DNA from: Paraburkholderia bannensis
GTDB lineage: Bacteria; Pseudomonadota; Gammaproteobacteria; Burkholderiales; Burkholderiaceae
DNA: 64,000 nt
Direction: 5' to 3'
Assembly (NCBI RefSeq): GCF_014200455.1
Contig: NZ_JACHBW010000002.1
Location: 434,001 to 498,000, forward strand
Shown piece after piece: positions 51,836 to 61,432 of the stretch. A program made the translations under genes and the position numbers. How positions within the stretch are numbered: the first letter of the stretch is position 1; every line of letters begins with the position of its first letter. The notes beneath the pieces are model-generated. The model ran no database searches. It had not been told where the DNA came from and saw only the letters and a program-made list of their open reading frames with translations.

Positions 51836-53449
51836 ATGTCTAGCATCGGACACGATGTAGCTGGGGGGCACGGTCACGTGCATGGCGACCACGCCCACGC
51901 GACGCCACACGGCTGGCGCCGCTGGCTGATGGCCACCAACCACAAGGACATCGGGACGCTGTATCTGCTGTTCTCGTTCGTGATGTTCCTGTCGGGCGGC
52001 GTGATGGCGCTAGGCATTCGCGCCGAGCTGTTCGAACCGGGTCTGCAGATCATGCGCCCCGAGTTCTTCAACCAGCTCACCACGATGCACGGCCTGATCA
52101 TGGTGTTCGGCGCGATCATGCCGGCCTTCGTGGGCTTCGCGAACTGGATGGTGCCGCTGCAGATCGGCGCATCGGACATGGCATTCGCGCGCATGAACAA
52201 CTTCAGCTTCTGGCTGCTGCCCGCCGCAGCCTGCCTGCTGGTGGGTTCGTTCTTCGTGCCGGGCGGTGCGACCGCCGCAGGCTGGACGCTCTACGCGCCG
52301 CTTTCCACGCAAATGGGTCCGGGCATGGACTTCGCGATCTTCGCGGTCCACATCATGGGCGCCTCGTCGATCATGGGCGGCATCAACATCGTCGTCACGA
52401 TCCTGAACATGCGCGCACCGGGCATGACGCTCATGAAGATGCCGATGTTCGCGTGGACGTGGCTCATCACCGCCTATCTGCTGATCGCCGTGATGCCGGT
52501 TCTGGCAGGCGCGATCACCATGCTGCTGTTCGATCGTCACTTCGGCACGAGCTTCTTCAATGCGGCTGGCGGCGGCGATCCGGTCATGTACCAGCACATC
52601 TTCTGGTTCTTCGGCCACCCCGAGGTCTACATCATGATCTTGCCGGCGTTCGGGATCGTGTCGCAGGTGATCCCGGCGTTCTCGCGCAAGCCGCTGTTCG
52701 GTTATAGCTCGATGGTGTACGCCACGGCATCGATCGCGATTCTCTCGTTCATGGTCTGGGCGCACCACATGTTCGCCACCGGCATGCCGGTGACGGGGCA
52801 GCTGTTCTTCATGTACGCGACCATGCTGATCGCGGTGCCGACGGGCGTGAAGGTGTTCAACTGGGTCGCTACGATGTGGCGCGGCTCGCTCAGCTTCGAA
52901 ACGCCGATGCTGTGGGCCGTGGGCTTTCTGATCGTGTTCACGTTCGGCGGTCTGTCGGGCCTGATGCTGGCGATGGCGCCGCTCGACATCCAGTATCACG
53001 GGACTTATTTCGTGGTGGCGCACTTCCACTACGTGCTGGTGGCGGGATCCTTATTCGCGTTGTTCTCAGGGTGGTATTACTGGTCGCCGAAATGGACCGG
53101 CTGGATGTACAACGAGATGCGCGGCAAGATCCACTTCTGGTGCTCGCTGGTGTTCTTCAACGTCGCGTTCCTGCCGATGCACTTCGTCGGTCTCGCCGGG
53201 ATGCCGCGTCGCTACGCCGACTATCCGGCCCAGTTCACCGACTGGAACCAGGTCATCACGATCGGCGCATTCGGTTTCGGTCTGTCGCAGGTGTACTTCC
53301 TGTTCTTCGTCGCGCTGCCCGCGTATCGCGGCGGCGGCGAGCTGGAAAAGGCCGGCGACAAGCCCTGGGATGGGGCAACCGGTCTCGAATGGACCGTGCC
53401 GAGCCCGGCGCCGTTCCACACCTTCGAAAATCCGCCGACGGTCGAATAA
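51836..53449 (+). CDS. coxA: Cytochrome c oxidase subunit I
   Basis: Catalytic heme-copper subunit, 537 residues. The start has a His-rich tail (GGHGHVHGDHAHATPHGW) followed by twelve membrane helices. Ligands and proton-channel motifs include TTMHGLIMVFGAIMPAF, WFFGHPEVYIMILPAFG (Cu-B His and the cross-linked Tyr), WAHHMFATG and AHFHYVLVAG (heme His). It lies 210 bp after coxB. Confidence 0.97.
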   Translation: MSSIGHDVAGGHGHVHGDHAHATPHGWRRWLMATNHKDIGTLYLLFSFVMFLSGGVMALGIRAELFEPGLQIMRPEFFNQLTTMHGLIMVFGAIMPAFVGFANWMVPLQIGASDMAFARMNNFSFWLLPAAACLLVGSFFVPGGATAAGWTLYAPLSTQMGPGMDFAIFAVHIMGASSIMGGINIVVTILNMRAPGMTLMKMPMFAWTWLITAYLLIAVMPVLAGAITMLLFDRHFGTSFFNAAGGGDPVMYQHIFWFFGHPEVYIMILPAFGIVSQVIPAFSRKPLFGYSSMVYATASIAILSFMVWAHHMFATGMPVTGQLFFMYATMLIAVPTGVKVFNWVATMWRGSLSFETPMLWAVGFLIVFTFGGLSGLMLAMAPLDIQYHGTYFVVAHFHYVLVAGSLFALFSGWYYWSPKWTGWMYNEMRGKIHFWCSLVFFNVAFLPMHFVGLAGMPRRYADYPAQFTDWNQVITIGAFGFGLSQVYFLFFVALPAYRGGGELEKAGDKPWDGATGLEWTVPSPAPFHTFENPPTVE

Positions 53450-53498
53450 AGACCGTACATGCAACGCAGCCGCGGTATTCACGCAGGAGCGATTCACG

Positions 53499-53699
53499 AT
53501 GCAGGGAATGACGCCGATCGCGATAGATGATGAAGCCGCGGCCAACCGTACTGCCAGCATGACCCGCAATTCACAGAAACAACGCACGCCCGAGCAGATT
53601 CGCGCGGGCAACCTTCGGCTCGGCCTGATTCTGCTGGCGGTCGCCGCCGTGTTCTTTCTGGGCGCGGTCGTGAAGCAGCTGTACTTCGCCGGACACTGA
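53499..53699 (+). CDS. Cytochrome oxidase small assembly protein
   Basis: 66 residues from ATG 53499 (CAGGAG upstream). A polar N-terminus (TRNSQKQRTPEQIRAGNLRLG) and one membrane helix (LILLAVAAVFFLGAVVKQLYF) match the short protein between coxA and ctaG in beta-proteobacteria. Too short for most gene callers to name. Confidence 0.8.
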   Translation: MQGMTPIAIDDEAAANRTASMTRNSQKQRTPEQIRAGNLRLGLILLAVAAVFFLGAVVKQLYFAGH

Positions 53700-53744
53700 C
53701 GCGCCGTCGTTTTGCGCGTCGGGGCGGCACTGAGAGGAAGTCCG

Positions 53745-54338
53745 ATGTCCACGCGGCACACCGTGAGCGACCGGAAAACCGACCGTGCTTTTAACCGCTC
53801 GATGCTGATCAAGCTCGTGGTGGTGGCGCTCCTGATGTTCGGCTTTGGCTGGGCGCTGGTGCCGATGTATCGCGCGATCTGCGAAGTCACAGGCGTCAAT
53901 AACCTCGTGCAGCGCGACACCACGGCGCGCGAGGCGCGCAACACGCAGGTGGACATGACGCGCACGATTTCGGTCGAACTGGACGCGAACGCGCGCGGCT
54001 TGCTGGGCTTCAGGCCGGAGCAGAACAGCATCGACGTGCATCCCGGCGAAGTCATGACGGTGATGTACGACATTTCGAACAACGAAGGACGCACGATCGA
54101 CGCGCAGGCGATTCCGAGCTACGCGCCGAAACAGGCCACCGAGTATTTCCGCAAGATCGAGTGTTTCTGCTTCACGCAGCAGACCTTGAAGGCGAATGAG
54201 ACGAAGCGCATGCCGGTGGTGTTCGTGATCGATCCGAAGCTGCCGAAGGACGTGAAAACGATCACGCTGTCGTACACCTTCTTCGAGCTGAACAAGCCGG
54301 CCGTTCCGGCGGCGCCGAAGCAGGCAGCCGGAGTGTGA
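53745..54338 (+). CDS. ctaG: Cytochrome c oxidase assembly protein CtaG (Cox11)
   Basis: Periplasm-facing copper chaperone for the Cu-B site. 197 residues from ATG 53745. One membrane helix (SMLIKLVVVALLMFGFGWALVPMY) carries the conserved YRAICEVTG end. The soluble beta domain has the copper-binding motif IECFCFTQQTL and a C-terminal IDPKLPKDVKTITLSYTFF. Confidence 0.96.
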   Translation: MSTRHTVSDRKTDRAFNRSMLIKLVVVALLMFGFGWALVPMYRAICEVTGVNNLVQRDTTAREARNTQVDMTRTISVELDANARGLLGFRPEQNSIDVHPGEVMTVMYDISNNEGRTIDAQAIPSYAPKQATEYFRKIECFCFTQQTLKANETKRMPVVFVIDPKLPKDVKTITLSYTFFELNKPAVPAAPKQAAGV

Positions 54339-54366
54339 GGCTTATGAGGTTCATGGGGCCCAAACG

Positions 54367-54591
54367 ATGAACGATGACAGCGGCGCAGGACCGGCGAAAG
54401 CCAGGAAGGGCAGCGTGCTGCAACTGGTGAAGGCCGTGGCGTGGTCGTTCCTTGGCGTGCGCAAGCGCGCCGACCTCGAATCCGACGCCGCGCAACTGCA
54501 TCCCGCGGCGCTGATCGGGGCGGGGATTCTCGGCGCGATCCTGTTTATCGTTGTGTTGCTGCTGATCGTGCACGCGGTAGTCGGCAAGTAG
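54367..54591 (+). CDS. DUF2970 membrane protein
   Basis: 74 residues: a basic amphipathic N-terminal part with SVLQLVKAVAWSFLGVRKRADLESD, the DUF2970 signature, then one membrane helix (LIGAGILGAILFIVVLLLIVHAVVG). Conserved between ctaG and coxC in related genomes. Role unknown, probably oxidase assembly. Confidence 0.85.
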   Translation: MNDDSGAGPAKARKGSVLQLVKAVAWSFLGVRKRADLESDAAQLHPAALIGAGILGAILFIVVLLLIVHAVVGK

Positions 54592-54655
54592 TCCAAACGA
54601 ATAATGTAGAGACCCCGGCAGCGTCCGGGAGCAACTGGAAACTGGAGAAACAGGC

Positions 54656-55513
54656 ATGAGCGGTCAAAACGATAGCCCGTACTACTTCGTACCGCATCCG
54701 TCGCGGCATCCGATCAGCGCGGCCATTGGCCTGCTGGTCATGCTCTCGTCGCTCGCGTCGTGGATCAATGGGGACTCGTGGGCGCCGATCGGCGTGGTCG
54801 TCGGTCTCTTGTGGCTGCTGTTCACGCTCTGGCACTGGTTCGGCGATGCGATCTCCGAATCCGAAGGCGGCATGTACGGCAAGCGCGTGGACGTCTCGTA
54901 CCGCTGGAGCATGAGCTGGTTCATCTTCTCCGAGGTCATGTTCTTCGGCGCGTTCTTCGGTGCATTGTTCTACGCGCGCCAGATCGCGCTGCATCAGCTG
55001 GGCAGCCTCGACTTCAAGCTGATCTGGCCGGACTTCGCGGCGGTGTGGCCGAACAACGGTCCGGCGGCGCTGGTTTCGCACTTCCGCTCGATGACGCCGT
55101 GGCCGGTACCGACCATCAACACGGCGCTGCTGCTTTCGTCGGGCGCGACGCTCACGGTCTCGCACCACGCGCTGCGCGACAACCATCGCCGCAAGGCCAT
55201 CGCCTGGCTCGCGGGGACGCTGGTGCTGGGGATCTGCTTCCTTTGTCTGCAAGCCTTCGAATATATCCATGCGTACAACGAACTGAATCTCACGCTGGCT
55301 TCGGGCATCTACGGTTCGACGTTCTTTCTGCTGACCGGCTTTCACGGCTTTCACGTGTTCCTCGGCGGCACGATGCTCGCCGTCGTGATGATCCGTCTGA
55401 TTCGCGGACATTTCACGCCGGAGCATCACTTCGCGTTCGAAGGCGCGGCGTGGTACTGGCACTTCGTGGACGTGGTGTGGCTCGGTCTCTACGTGGTGGT
55501 GTACTGGCTGTGA
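54656..55513 (+). CDS. coxC: Cytochrome c oxidase subunit III
   Basis: 285 residues with seven membrane helices. Motifs include PYYFVPHPSRHPISAAIG at the start, WFIFSEVMFFGAFFGALFY and the conserved GFHGFHVFLGGTMLAVVMIRL. The last helix contains AAWYWHFVDVVWLGLYVVVYWL. Confidence 0.96.
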   Translation: MSGQNDSPYYFVPHPSRHPISAAIGLLVMLSSLASWINGDSWAPIGVVVGLLWLLFTLWHWFGDAISESEGGMYGKRVDVSYRWSMSWFIFSEVMFFGAFFGALFYARQIALHQLGSLDFKLIWPDFAAVWPNNGPAALVSHFRSMTPWPVPTINTALLLSSGATLTVSHHALRDNHRRKAIAWLAGTLVLGICFLCLQAFEYIHAYNELNLTLASGIYGSTFFLLTGFHGFHVFLGGTMLAVVMIRLIRGHFTPEHHFAFEGAAWYWHFVDVVWLGLYVVVYWL

Positions 55514-55562
55514 CGCGCGCGGCGCGCTTTGCTTACCTGGAAAGCGCGCCTGAAAACACGAT

Positions 55563-55602
55563 GGCGCCGCTCCGACATGGTCGGCGCGGCGCCTCGGTTT
55601 TT
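55563..55602 (+). terminator. Terminator after coxC
   Basis: GGCGCCGC / GCGGCGCC with inner CCGAC / GTCGG and an ATG-containing loop, followed by TCGGTTTTT. One internal mismatch. It separates coxC from the minus-strand gene that follows. Confidence 0.75.
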
Positions 55603-55666
55603 GCGGATCCGTTTTTGCGGATCCGGCTGATGCGCGGATCGGGCTCGTGTGCGGATCAGGCGCAGA

Positions 55667-55885
55667 TTATCGGCCGATCGGAATGCCAGTCGGCTGGATC
55701 CAGCCCATCCAGTGCGCAAAGAGAATGAACAGGAACAGCGAGATGGAGAAGCCCACGCGCGTGGCGAGCGACCAGACCATGCGCTTGGTGCGGCCCCGGT
55801 CGTGCATCATGAAATAGAGCGCCGAGATCATGCTCGCGATGATCAGCGCGAAGGCAATGGGGACGAGTATGTGCAGGAAGTTCAC
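55667..55885 (-). CDS. Twin-transmembrane protein (DUF2909 type)
   Basis: 72 residues from GTG 55885, beginning VNFLHILVPIAFALIIASM. Two membrane helices are linked by a basic loop (MMHDRGRTKRMVWSLATRVG), and the C-terminus is HWMGWIQPTGIPIGR. The GTG was selected because related proteins begin at this point; an ATG-started extension reaches 55975. It is the only minus-strand gene in the oxidase block. Confidence 0.78.
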   Translation of the reverse strand: MNFLHILVPIAFALIIASMISALYFMMHDRGRTKRMVWSLATRVGFSISLFLFILFAHWMGWIQPTGIPIGR

Positions 55886-56038
55886 GGCGGAATGTGCGAA
55901 ATCTCGTATGACGCGAGTGTCTTGGGCGTCTCGGGTGTCTTCTATGTCTGATACGTTGGGCAGAACCAGTCTCATTATCGCACCGCGCTGTAGCGTGCGG
56001 GGTTCGATCGATCGTATGTGCCGCATCGGTCGTGCCCG

Positions 56039-56827
56039 ATGAAGATCCGTCTCGTTCCCGCGTTGCTGATCCTGATCGTGATGGCCGTGACGATACGGCT
56101 GGGCTTCTGGCAGCGCGATCGCGCGCATCAGAAGGAAGCCTTGCAGGCGCAAATTACGCAGTACGAAAACGCCGCGCCGCGAACGGTGGGCGCTGCGCCA
56201 ATCGCGCTCAAGGCCATCGAATTCCATCGGGTACGCGCAAAAGGCACGTTTGAGCCTGCTCGCGTGGTGTATCTCGACAATCGTCCCTATAAAGACCAGC
56301 CAGGCTTTTACGTGGTGATGCCGCTTAAACTGGACGACGGCGGTTATGTGCTGGTCAACCGAGGCTGGTTGCCGCGCAGCATCGACAATCGCGAGCGTAT
56401 CGCGCCCTATGAGACGCCCACAGGATCGGTGGAAGTGGAGGGCATCGCACGCGCGGACGCCTCGCGCGCGTTCGAACTAGGTGTGGGCGGCTCTGCAGCG
56501 CACCAGAAGATACGGCAGAATCTCGGCGTCGCTTCCTACGCGGCGGAAACCGGCCTGCCGCTGCAACCGTTCGTGATCCAGCAAACGGGCTTCGTTCCCG
56601 CCGCGCAGCCGCCCCTCAAGGACGGTCTCGTGCGCGACTGGCCCGCGCCCAACACGGACGTCGAACGCAACATCGGCTACATGTTCCAGTGGTGGGGCAT
56701 GGCGGCGGCCGCACTCGGATTCGGTCTTTATGCGGCTCGTCGAGCTGCGACAAAAGAGCGCATGCAGTCCGGTGAAAAACACGGTCCGCAGGAACAAGGG
56801 CCGGTTCATGGCGCAAAGGACGCCTGA
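56039..56827 (+). CDS. SURF1-family assembly protein
   Basis: 262 residues from ATG 56039. Two membrane helices flank the family domain: N-terminal LLILIVMAVTIRLGFWQRDRAHQK and C-terminal YMFQWWGMAAAALGFGLYAARR. Hallmarks are GFWQ at the first helix end, VLVNRGWLPRS and NIGYMFQWWGMA. It helps deliver heme A to CoxA. Confidence 0.93.
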   Translation: MKIRLVPALLILIVMAVTIRLGFWQRDRAHQKEALQAQITQYENAAPRTVGAAPIALKAIEFHRVRAKGTFEPARVVYLDNRPYKDQPGFYVVMPLKLDDGGYVLVNRGWLPRSIDNRERIAPYETPTGSVEVEGIARADASRAFELGVGGSAAHQKIRQNLGVASYAAETGLPLQPFVIQQTGFVPAAQPPLKDGLVRDWPAPNTDVERNIGYMFQWWGMAAAALGFGLYAARRAATKERMQSGEKHGPQEQGPVHGAKDA

Positions 56828-56913
56828 CGATCGATCGTCGTCAGCGCAAATTAGCGCGTTGCGGCAGGCGCAGCGCAGGCTCAACAGGAAGCGACAGAAA
56901 CGAGGTTCACGCA

Positions 56914-57594
56914 GTGTCGACGCACTCTCCCGATACCACGCATAACGCGCAAAAAGCGCATACCACGCAGGATCTCCGCAACGCGGCGCAACAGGGCGGC
57001 CCCCAGCCCAAGGGCTCGTGGCGGCGCGGCCGCTGGATGCTGTTCCTGATCGCGCTGATCTGCGGCGCGCCCATCGCCCTCTCGTACTTCACGTACTACG
57101 TGGTCAAACCGAAGGGCGGCAGCACCAGCTACGGCACCCTGATCGAGCCGCAGCGCCCGATTCCGTCCGCGCTGACGGTGACGGGCGACGACGGCCGCGC
57201 CGTGCCGCTCGATTCACTGCGCGGGCGCTGGCTGATGATTTCCGTCGATGGCGGCGCGTGCGACGAAGCCTGCGTGCACAAGCTGTATTTCATGCGCCAG
57301 GTGCGCGCGACGCAGGGCGCGGAGCGCGAGCGCGTGCTCACGCTCTGGCTGCGCACGGATGACGCAAACGTGCCCGCCGTGGTGAAGAGCGCGTACCCCG
57401 ACACCCGCATGCTGCGCGCCGATCCGGCCGCCGTGGCTGCATGGCTGCCCGCCACCGGCACCACCCACGACACCGATCACATCTACCTGGTCGATCCGAA
57501 CGGCAACCTGATGATGCGTTTTCCCGATCATCCGGATCCGTCAAAGATCAAACAAGACGTGACTAAGCTCCTCAAGTGGTCCAGCATCGGTTAA
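56914..57594 (+). CDS. SCO-like membrane thioredoxin-fold protein of the cox cluster
   Basis: 226 residues from GTG 56914. A polar N-terminus is followed by one membrane helix (WMLFLIALICGAPIALSYFTYYVV) and a thioredoxin-like domain. The motif GGACDEACVHKLYFMRQ gives CxxxC, the SCO/Cu-chaperone spacing. Near the end is TDHIYLVDPNGNLMMRFPDHPDP. The protein resembles SCO1 without clear copper His, so it may be a thiol reductase for CuA assembly. Confidence 0.82.
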   Translation: MSTHSPDTTHNAQKAHTTQDLRNAAQQGGPQPKGSWRRGRWMLFLIALICGAPIALSYFTYYVVKPKGGSTSYGTLIEPQRPIPSALTVTGDDGRAVPLDSLRGRWLMISVDGGACDEACVHKLYFMRQVRATQGAERERVLTLWLRTDDANVPAVVKSAYPDTRMLRADPAAVAAWLPATGTTHDTDHIYLVDPNGNLMMRFPDHPDPSKIKQDVTKLLKWSSIG

Positions 57595-57633
57595 GGTGCG
57601 CAGCGCGAGTTCTGACAGAAAAGAGTACGAGAG

Positions 57634-58743
57634 ATGTTTATCCTGGAGCTGGGCCTGATTGGCCTGTGCGTCGCGTTGCTGCCGCTTTCGTGGGTGTGGG
57701 TCAAAGCCGACGACAACAAATTCCGCAAGCTCGTGTGGCTCACGACCTTCATGACGCTCGACCTGGTCATGTTCGGCGGCTTTACGCGTCTGACCGATTC
57801 GGGGCTCGGTTGCCCCGACTGGCCGGGCTGCTACGGCACCTCGTCGCCGTTCATCGCGCATGCGCAGATCGCCGCCGCGCATCTGGCCATGCCGAGCGGT
57901 CCCGTGAGCATGTCGAAGGCGTGGATCGAAATGATTCACCGCTACTTCGCGATGGCGATCGGTGTCCTCATCATCGCGCAGATGGCGATTGCCTGGCGAG
58001 CGCGCATCAAGCGCCTGCCGCTGCATGTATCGCCGTGGTGGCCAACAGCGCTGCTCGGGCTGATTCTCGTGCAGGGCATCTTCGGCGCGTGGACCGTGAC
58101 GATGAAGCTGCAGCCGGTGATCGTCACCACCCACCTGTTGCTGGGCCTGACGCTGCTCGGCACGCTCGCGTGGCTTGCCGCGCGCATGACGCCTTTGCCC
58201 GCCTATGAACCCGACGCCGTGCGCTGGCGCGTGGCCGCGCTCGCGGCGCTCGTGCTGCTGATCGTGCAGATTGCGCTGGGCGGCTGGGTCAGCACGAACT
58301 ACGCCGTACTCGCCTGCACCGACTTCCCGACCTGCAACGGCGCGTGGATTCCGCCGATGGATTTCCATCACGGCTTCCACCTGTGGCGCGCGCTCGGCAT
58401 GGACGGCAATGGCGATGTGATTACGCAGGACGCGCTCGTGGCGATTCATTGGACGCATCGCACGTTTGCCTTCGCCGTGATCGCTTATCTGGTATGGTTC
58501 GCCCTCAAAATGCGGCGCTATGCCTCGTTGCGCCGCCCTGCAAACTGGGTTCTGATCGTGATTGCTATCCAGTTTCTGACAGGACTTTCCAACATCGTCC
58601 TGCAGTGGCCGCTGCCCATCGCGGTGGCCCATAACGGTGGCGCGGCGATCCTGCTGCTTTTGCTCGTCGTGCTAAACTTTCGAATTGCTTGTAGCCGCCC
58701 CGGCCGCGCTGTTCTCCCTGCGCGCGACACCGCTGCGGTGTGA
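57634..58743 (+). CDS. ctaA: Heme A synthase (CtaA/COX15)
   Basis: 369 residues with about eight membrane helices. Oxidises heme O to heme A. Conserved features are VMFGGFTRLTDSGLGCPDWPGCYGTSSP, IEMIHRYFAM with a heme His, QGIFGAWTVTMKLQPVIVTTHLLLG and WTHRTFAFAV. The C-terminus has FLTGLSNIVLQWPLPIAVAHNGGAA. ctaB follows after 9 bp. Confidence 0.95.
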   Translation: MFILELGLIGLCVALLPLSWVWVKADDNKFRKLVWLTTFMTLDLVMFGGFTRLTDSGLGCPDWPGCYGTSSPFIAHAQIAAAHLAMPSGPVSMSKAWIEMIHRYFAMAIGVLIIAQMAIAWRARIKRLPLHVSPWWPTALLGLILVQGIFGAWTVTMKLQPVIVTTHLLLGLTLLGTLAWLAARMTPLPAYEPDAVRWRVAALAALVLLIVQIALGGWVSTNYAVLACTDFPTCNGAWIPPMDFHHGFHLWRALGMDGNGDVITQDALVAIHWTHRTFAFAVIAYLVWFALKMRRYASLRRPANWVLIVIAIQFLTGLSNIVLQWPLPIAVAHNGGAAILLLLLVVLNFRIACSRPGRAVLPARDTAAV

Positions 58744-58752
58744 TCCCGCCCT

Positions 58753-59658
58753 ATGGAAAGTACAACCCTCCCCCAGTCATCCGGTAGCCGGATTTCGCAG
58801 TATCTCGCGCTCACCAAGCCCCGCGTGACCCAACTGGCCGTGTTCTGCGCGGTCATCGGCATGTTCCTCGCTGTGCCGGGCATGGTGCCCTGGAAGCAGC
58901 TGATCGGCGGCACCGTCGGTATCTGGCTCACGGCAGGCGCGGCTTTCGCGATCAACTGTCTGGTCGAGCAAAAGGTCGATGCGCGCATGCGCCGCACCTC
59001 GTGGCGCCCGTCGGCGCGCGGCGAGATCACCAGCGTGCAGATCCTGATTTTCTCGGCGGTCATTGGCGGCCTGGGTATGTGGGTGCTGTACACCTTCGCC
59101 AATCCGCTGACGATGTGGCTGACGGTCGCGACCTTCATCGGCTACGCAATCATCTACACGCTGCTGCTCAAGCCGGCCACGCCGCAGAACATCGTGATCG
59201 GCGGCGCTTCGGGCGCCATGCCGCCGGCGCTGGGCTGGGCGGCAGTCACCGGCCACGTGCCCGGCGACGCCTGGATTCTCGTGCTGATCATCTTCGTATG
59301 GACGCCGCCGCACTTCTGGGCGCTGGCGCTCTACCGCCGCAAGGACTACGAAGCAGCCGGCCTGCCGATGCTGCCCAACACGCATGGCGAAAAGTACACG
59401 CGCCTGCATATCCTGCTGTATTCGCTGATTCTCTTCGCGGTTGCGCTGATGCCCTATATCTCGGGTATGAGCGGCCTGCTGTATCTCGTGTCGAGCGTGC
59501 TGCTCGGCGCGATCTTCCTCGCCTATGCCTGGAAGATCTACCTCGAATATTCGGATCAGCTCGCTCGCGCGATGTTCCGTTACTCGATCATCTATCTCTC
59601 GCTGCTGTTCGTCGCGTTGCTCGTCGATCACTACGTGCATGCGCTCATCGGAGCGTAA
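58753..59658 (+). CDS. ctaB: Protoheme IX farnesyltransferase (CtaB/Cox10)
   Basis: UbiA-type prenyltransferase that makes heme O from protoheme. 301 residues with about eight membrane helices. The first Asp-rich-type motif is [19 protein letters not shown] and the second is the [15 protein letters not shown] region. Very close to ctaA and the SCO1 gene, forming a heme A/Cu assembly operon. Confidence 0.95.
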   Translation: MESTTLPQSSGSRISQYLALTKPRVTQLAVFCAVIGMFLAVPGMVPWKQLIGGTVGIWLTAGAAFAINCLVEQKVDARMRRTSWRPSARGEITSVQILIFSAVIGGLGMWVLYTFANPLTMWLTVATFIGYAIIYTLLLKPATPQNIVIGGASGAMPPALGWAAVTGHVPGDAWILVLIIFVWTPPHFWALALYRRKDYEAAGLPMLPNTHGEKYTRLHILLYSLILFAVALMPYISGMSGLLYLVSSVLLGAIFLAYAWKIYLEYSDQLARAMFRYSIIYLSLLFVALLVDHYVHALIGA

Positions 59659-59662
59659 GACC

Positions 59663-60307
59663 ATGAATCGACGCACGCTTGCGCGCGTGGCGCGCGCGAC
59701 GGTGATGGCGCTGGCCGTCGCGGGTGCGGTGGGCGCGACGCTCGGCCTCGAAGGCTGCGGCCAGCAGCCGCCGTCGTTCTCGAACCTCGACATCACCGGC
59801 AATACGCAGTTCGGCAACAACTTCTCGCTGCCCGATTCGAACGGCAAGACGCGCACGATGGCCGATTTCAAGGGCAAGGTCGTGGTGCTGTTCTTCGGCT
59901 ACACGCATTGCCCGGATGTCTGCCCGACCACCATGGCCGAGCTTTCGCAGGCGCTGCAGCAACTGGGCCCCGATGCCGGCAAGCGCGTGCAGGTGATCTT
60001 CGTGAGTGTCGATCCCGAACGCGACACGCCGCAGATCCTCGGTCAGTACGTGAGCGCCTTCAATCCCACCTTCATCGCGCTGCGCCCGGCCGACGACGCG
60101 CAGCTCAAGCAGGTGACGAAGGACTTCCGCGTGTACTACGCCAAGGTGCCGGGCAAGACGGCTGACGGCTACACGATGGATCACACTGCCGCGAGCTACG
60201 TGTTCGATACCACCGGCAAGCTGCGCCTGTTCGCACGCGACGGGCAGGGCGTCACACCCTGGGTGCACGACCTCAAGATCCTGCTCGGCTCGAACGACGC
60301 CAACTGA
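59663..60307 (+). CDS. SCO1/SenC copper chaperone
   Basis: 214 residues from ATG 59663, four bases after ctaB. The signal peptide ends in a lipobox-like LEGC (Cys32). The thioredoxin fold has the copper motif CPDVC (Cys83, Cys87) and His174 in TMDHTAAS, the full copper-binding set needed to load CuA of CoxB. Confidence 0.94.
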   Translation: MNRRTLARVARATVMALAVAGAVGATLGLEGCGQQPPSFSNLDITGNTQFGNNFSLPDSNGKTRTMADFKGKVVVLFFGYTHCPDVCPTTMAELSQALQQLGPDAGKRVQVIFVSVDPERDTPQILGQYVSAFNPTFIALRPADDAQLKQVTKDFRVYYAKVPGKTADGYTMDHTAASYVFDTTGKLRLFARDGQGVTPWVHDLKILLGSNDAN

Positions 60308-60482
60308 TTCCCACGCCTGCATGCGCCGCGGCTATGCGCTGCGGGCATACCGCCATGCGATTTCTGTCTTTCGCGCCGTTGGCGCGATATGAGACCATTT
60401 CTGGCTGGCAGCGGGCGGCACACAATGCGGCCCGGCAGCTCAACAACGTAATAAACAGGCAACAAGCGGAACTACCATCTCC

Positions 60483-61295
60483 ATGCAGCGCAGAAATCTG
60501 ATCAAAGTACTCCTCGCCGGCGTCGCCGCCACCACGCTCGCAGCCAGCTTCGGCGCACGCGCAGACGACCAGGTCATCAAGGTCGGCACCGTGTCGGGTC
60601 CGGACGCCCAGGTGTGGGCCGTGGTCCAGAAGGTCGCCAAACGCGAAGGCCTGAACGTCAAGGTCATCGAATTCAACGACTACGTGCAGCCGAACGCGGC
60701 GCTCGATTCGGGCGACCTCGACGCGAACAGCTTCCAGACCGGCCCGTACCTCGACAGCCAGATCAAGCAGCGCGGCTACAAGATCGTCAACGCCGGCCTC
60801 ACGTACATCTCGCCGATCGGCGTGTACTCGAAGAAGCTCAAGTCGCTGGGCGACCTGCCGCAAGGCGCGAAGGTCGCGGTGCCGAACGATCCGTCGAATG
60901 AAAACCGTGCGCTGCTCGTGCTGCAAAGCAAGGGCGTGATCAAGCTGCGCGCAGGCGCGGGCACCAACGGCAACAACGCCACGCCGCTCGACGTCGCAGA
61001 AAACCCGAAGAAGGTGAAGCTGGTCGAACTGGACGCCGCGCAACTGCCGCGCGCGCTGGGCGATGTCGACGCCGCCGTCATCAACACCAACTACGCTTTG
61101 GCCGCCGGCCTGCAGCCGACCAAGGACGCCATCGCCCTGGAAGACACGCACAGCCCGTACGCCAACCTGATCGCCGTGCGTGCCCAGGACAAGGACAAGC
61201 CGTGGGTGAAGAAGCTGGTTGCCGCGTACCAGTCGGAAGACGTGCGCGTGTACATCAAGAACCAGTTCAAGGGTTCGATGATCCCGTCGTTCTAA
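60483..61295 (+). CDS. metQ: Methionine ABC transporter substrate-binding protein (MetQ/NlpA)
   Basis: 270 residues. A signal peptide (cleavage near GARA-DDQ) precedes an NLPA-family domain: DQVIKVGTVSGPDAQVW, EFNDYVQPNAALDSGDLDANSFQ and NDPSNENRALLVLQ. The family usually carries a lipobox Cys, which is absent here, so it is probably a free periplasmic protein. No metN or metI gene is in the window. A bidirectional terminator follows. Confidence 0.92.
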   Translation: MQRRNLIKVLLAGVAATTLAASFGARADDQVIKVGTVSGPDAQVWAVVQKVAKREGLNVKVIEFNDYVQPNAALDSGDLDANSFQTGPYLDSQIKQRGYKIVNAGLTYISPIGVYSKKLKSLGDLPQGAKVAVPNDPSNENRALLVLQSKGVIKLRAGAGTNGNNATPLDVAENPKKVKLVELDAAQLPRALGDVDAAVINTNYALAAGLQPTKDAIALEDTHSPYANLIAVRAQDKDKPWVKKLVAAYQSEDVRVYIKNQFKGSMIPSF

Positions 61296-61373
61296 GCGTG
61301 TGAGGATGCGCGGTCTGGGTGCCACCCAGGCACCACCCAGGCGCCGCGTCCGGTTGTCCTCGCAAGTAAAAAA

Positions 61374-61407
61374 GCCGCTGCACGATCAACGTGCAGCGGC
61401 TTTTTTT
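61374..61407. terminator. Bidirectional terminator metQ / MarR gene
   Basis: Perfect 11-bp stem GCCGCTGCACG / CGTGCAGCGGC with loop ATCAA, T7 on the right and A6 on the left. Confidence 0.92.
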
Positions 61408-61432
61408 CGTCTGCGATCCGGGTTGCCGGGGT

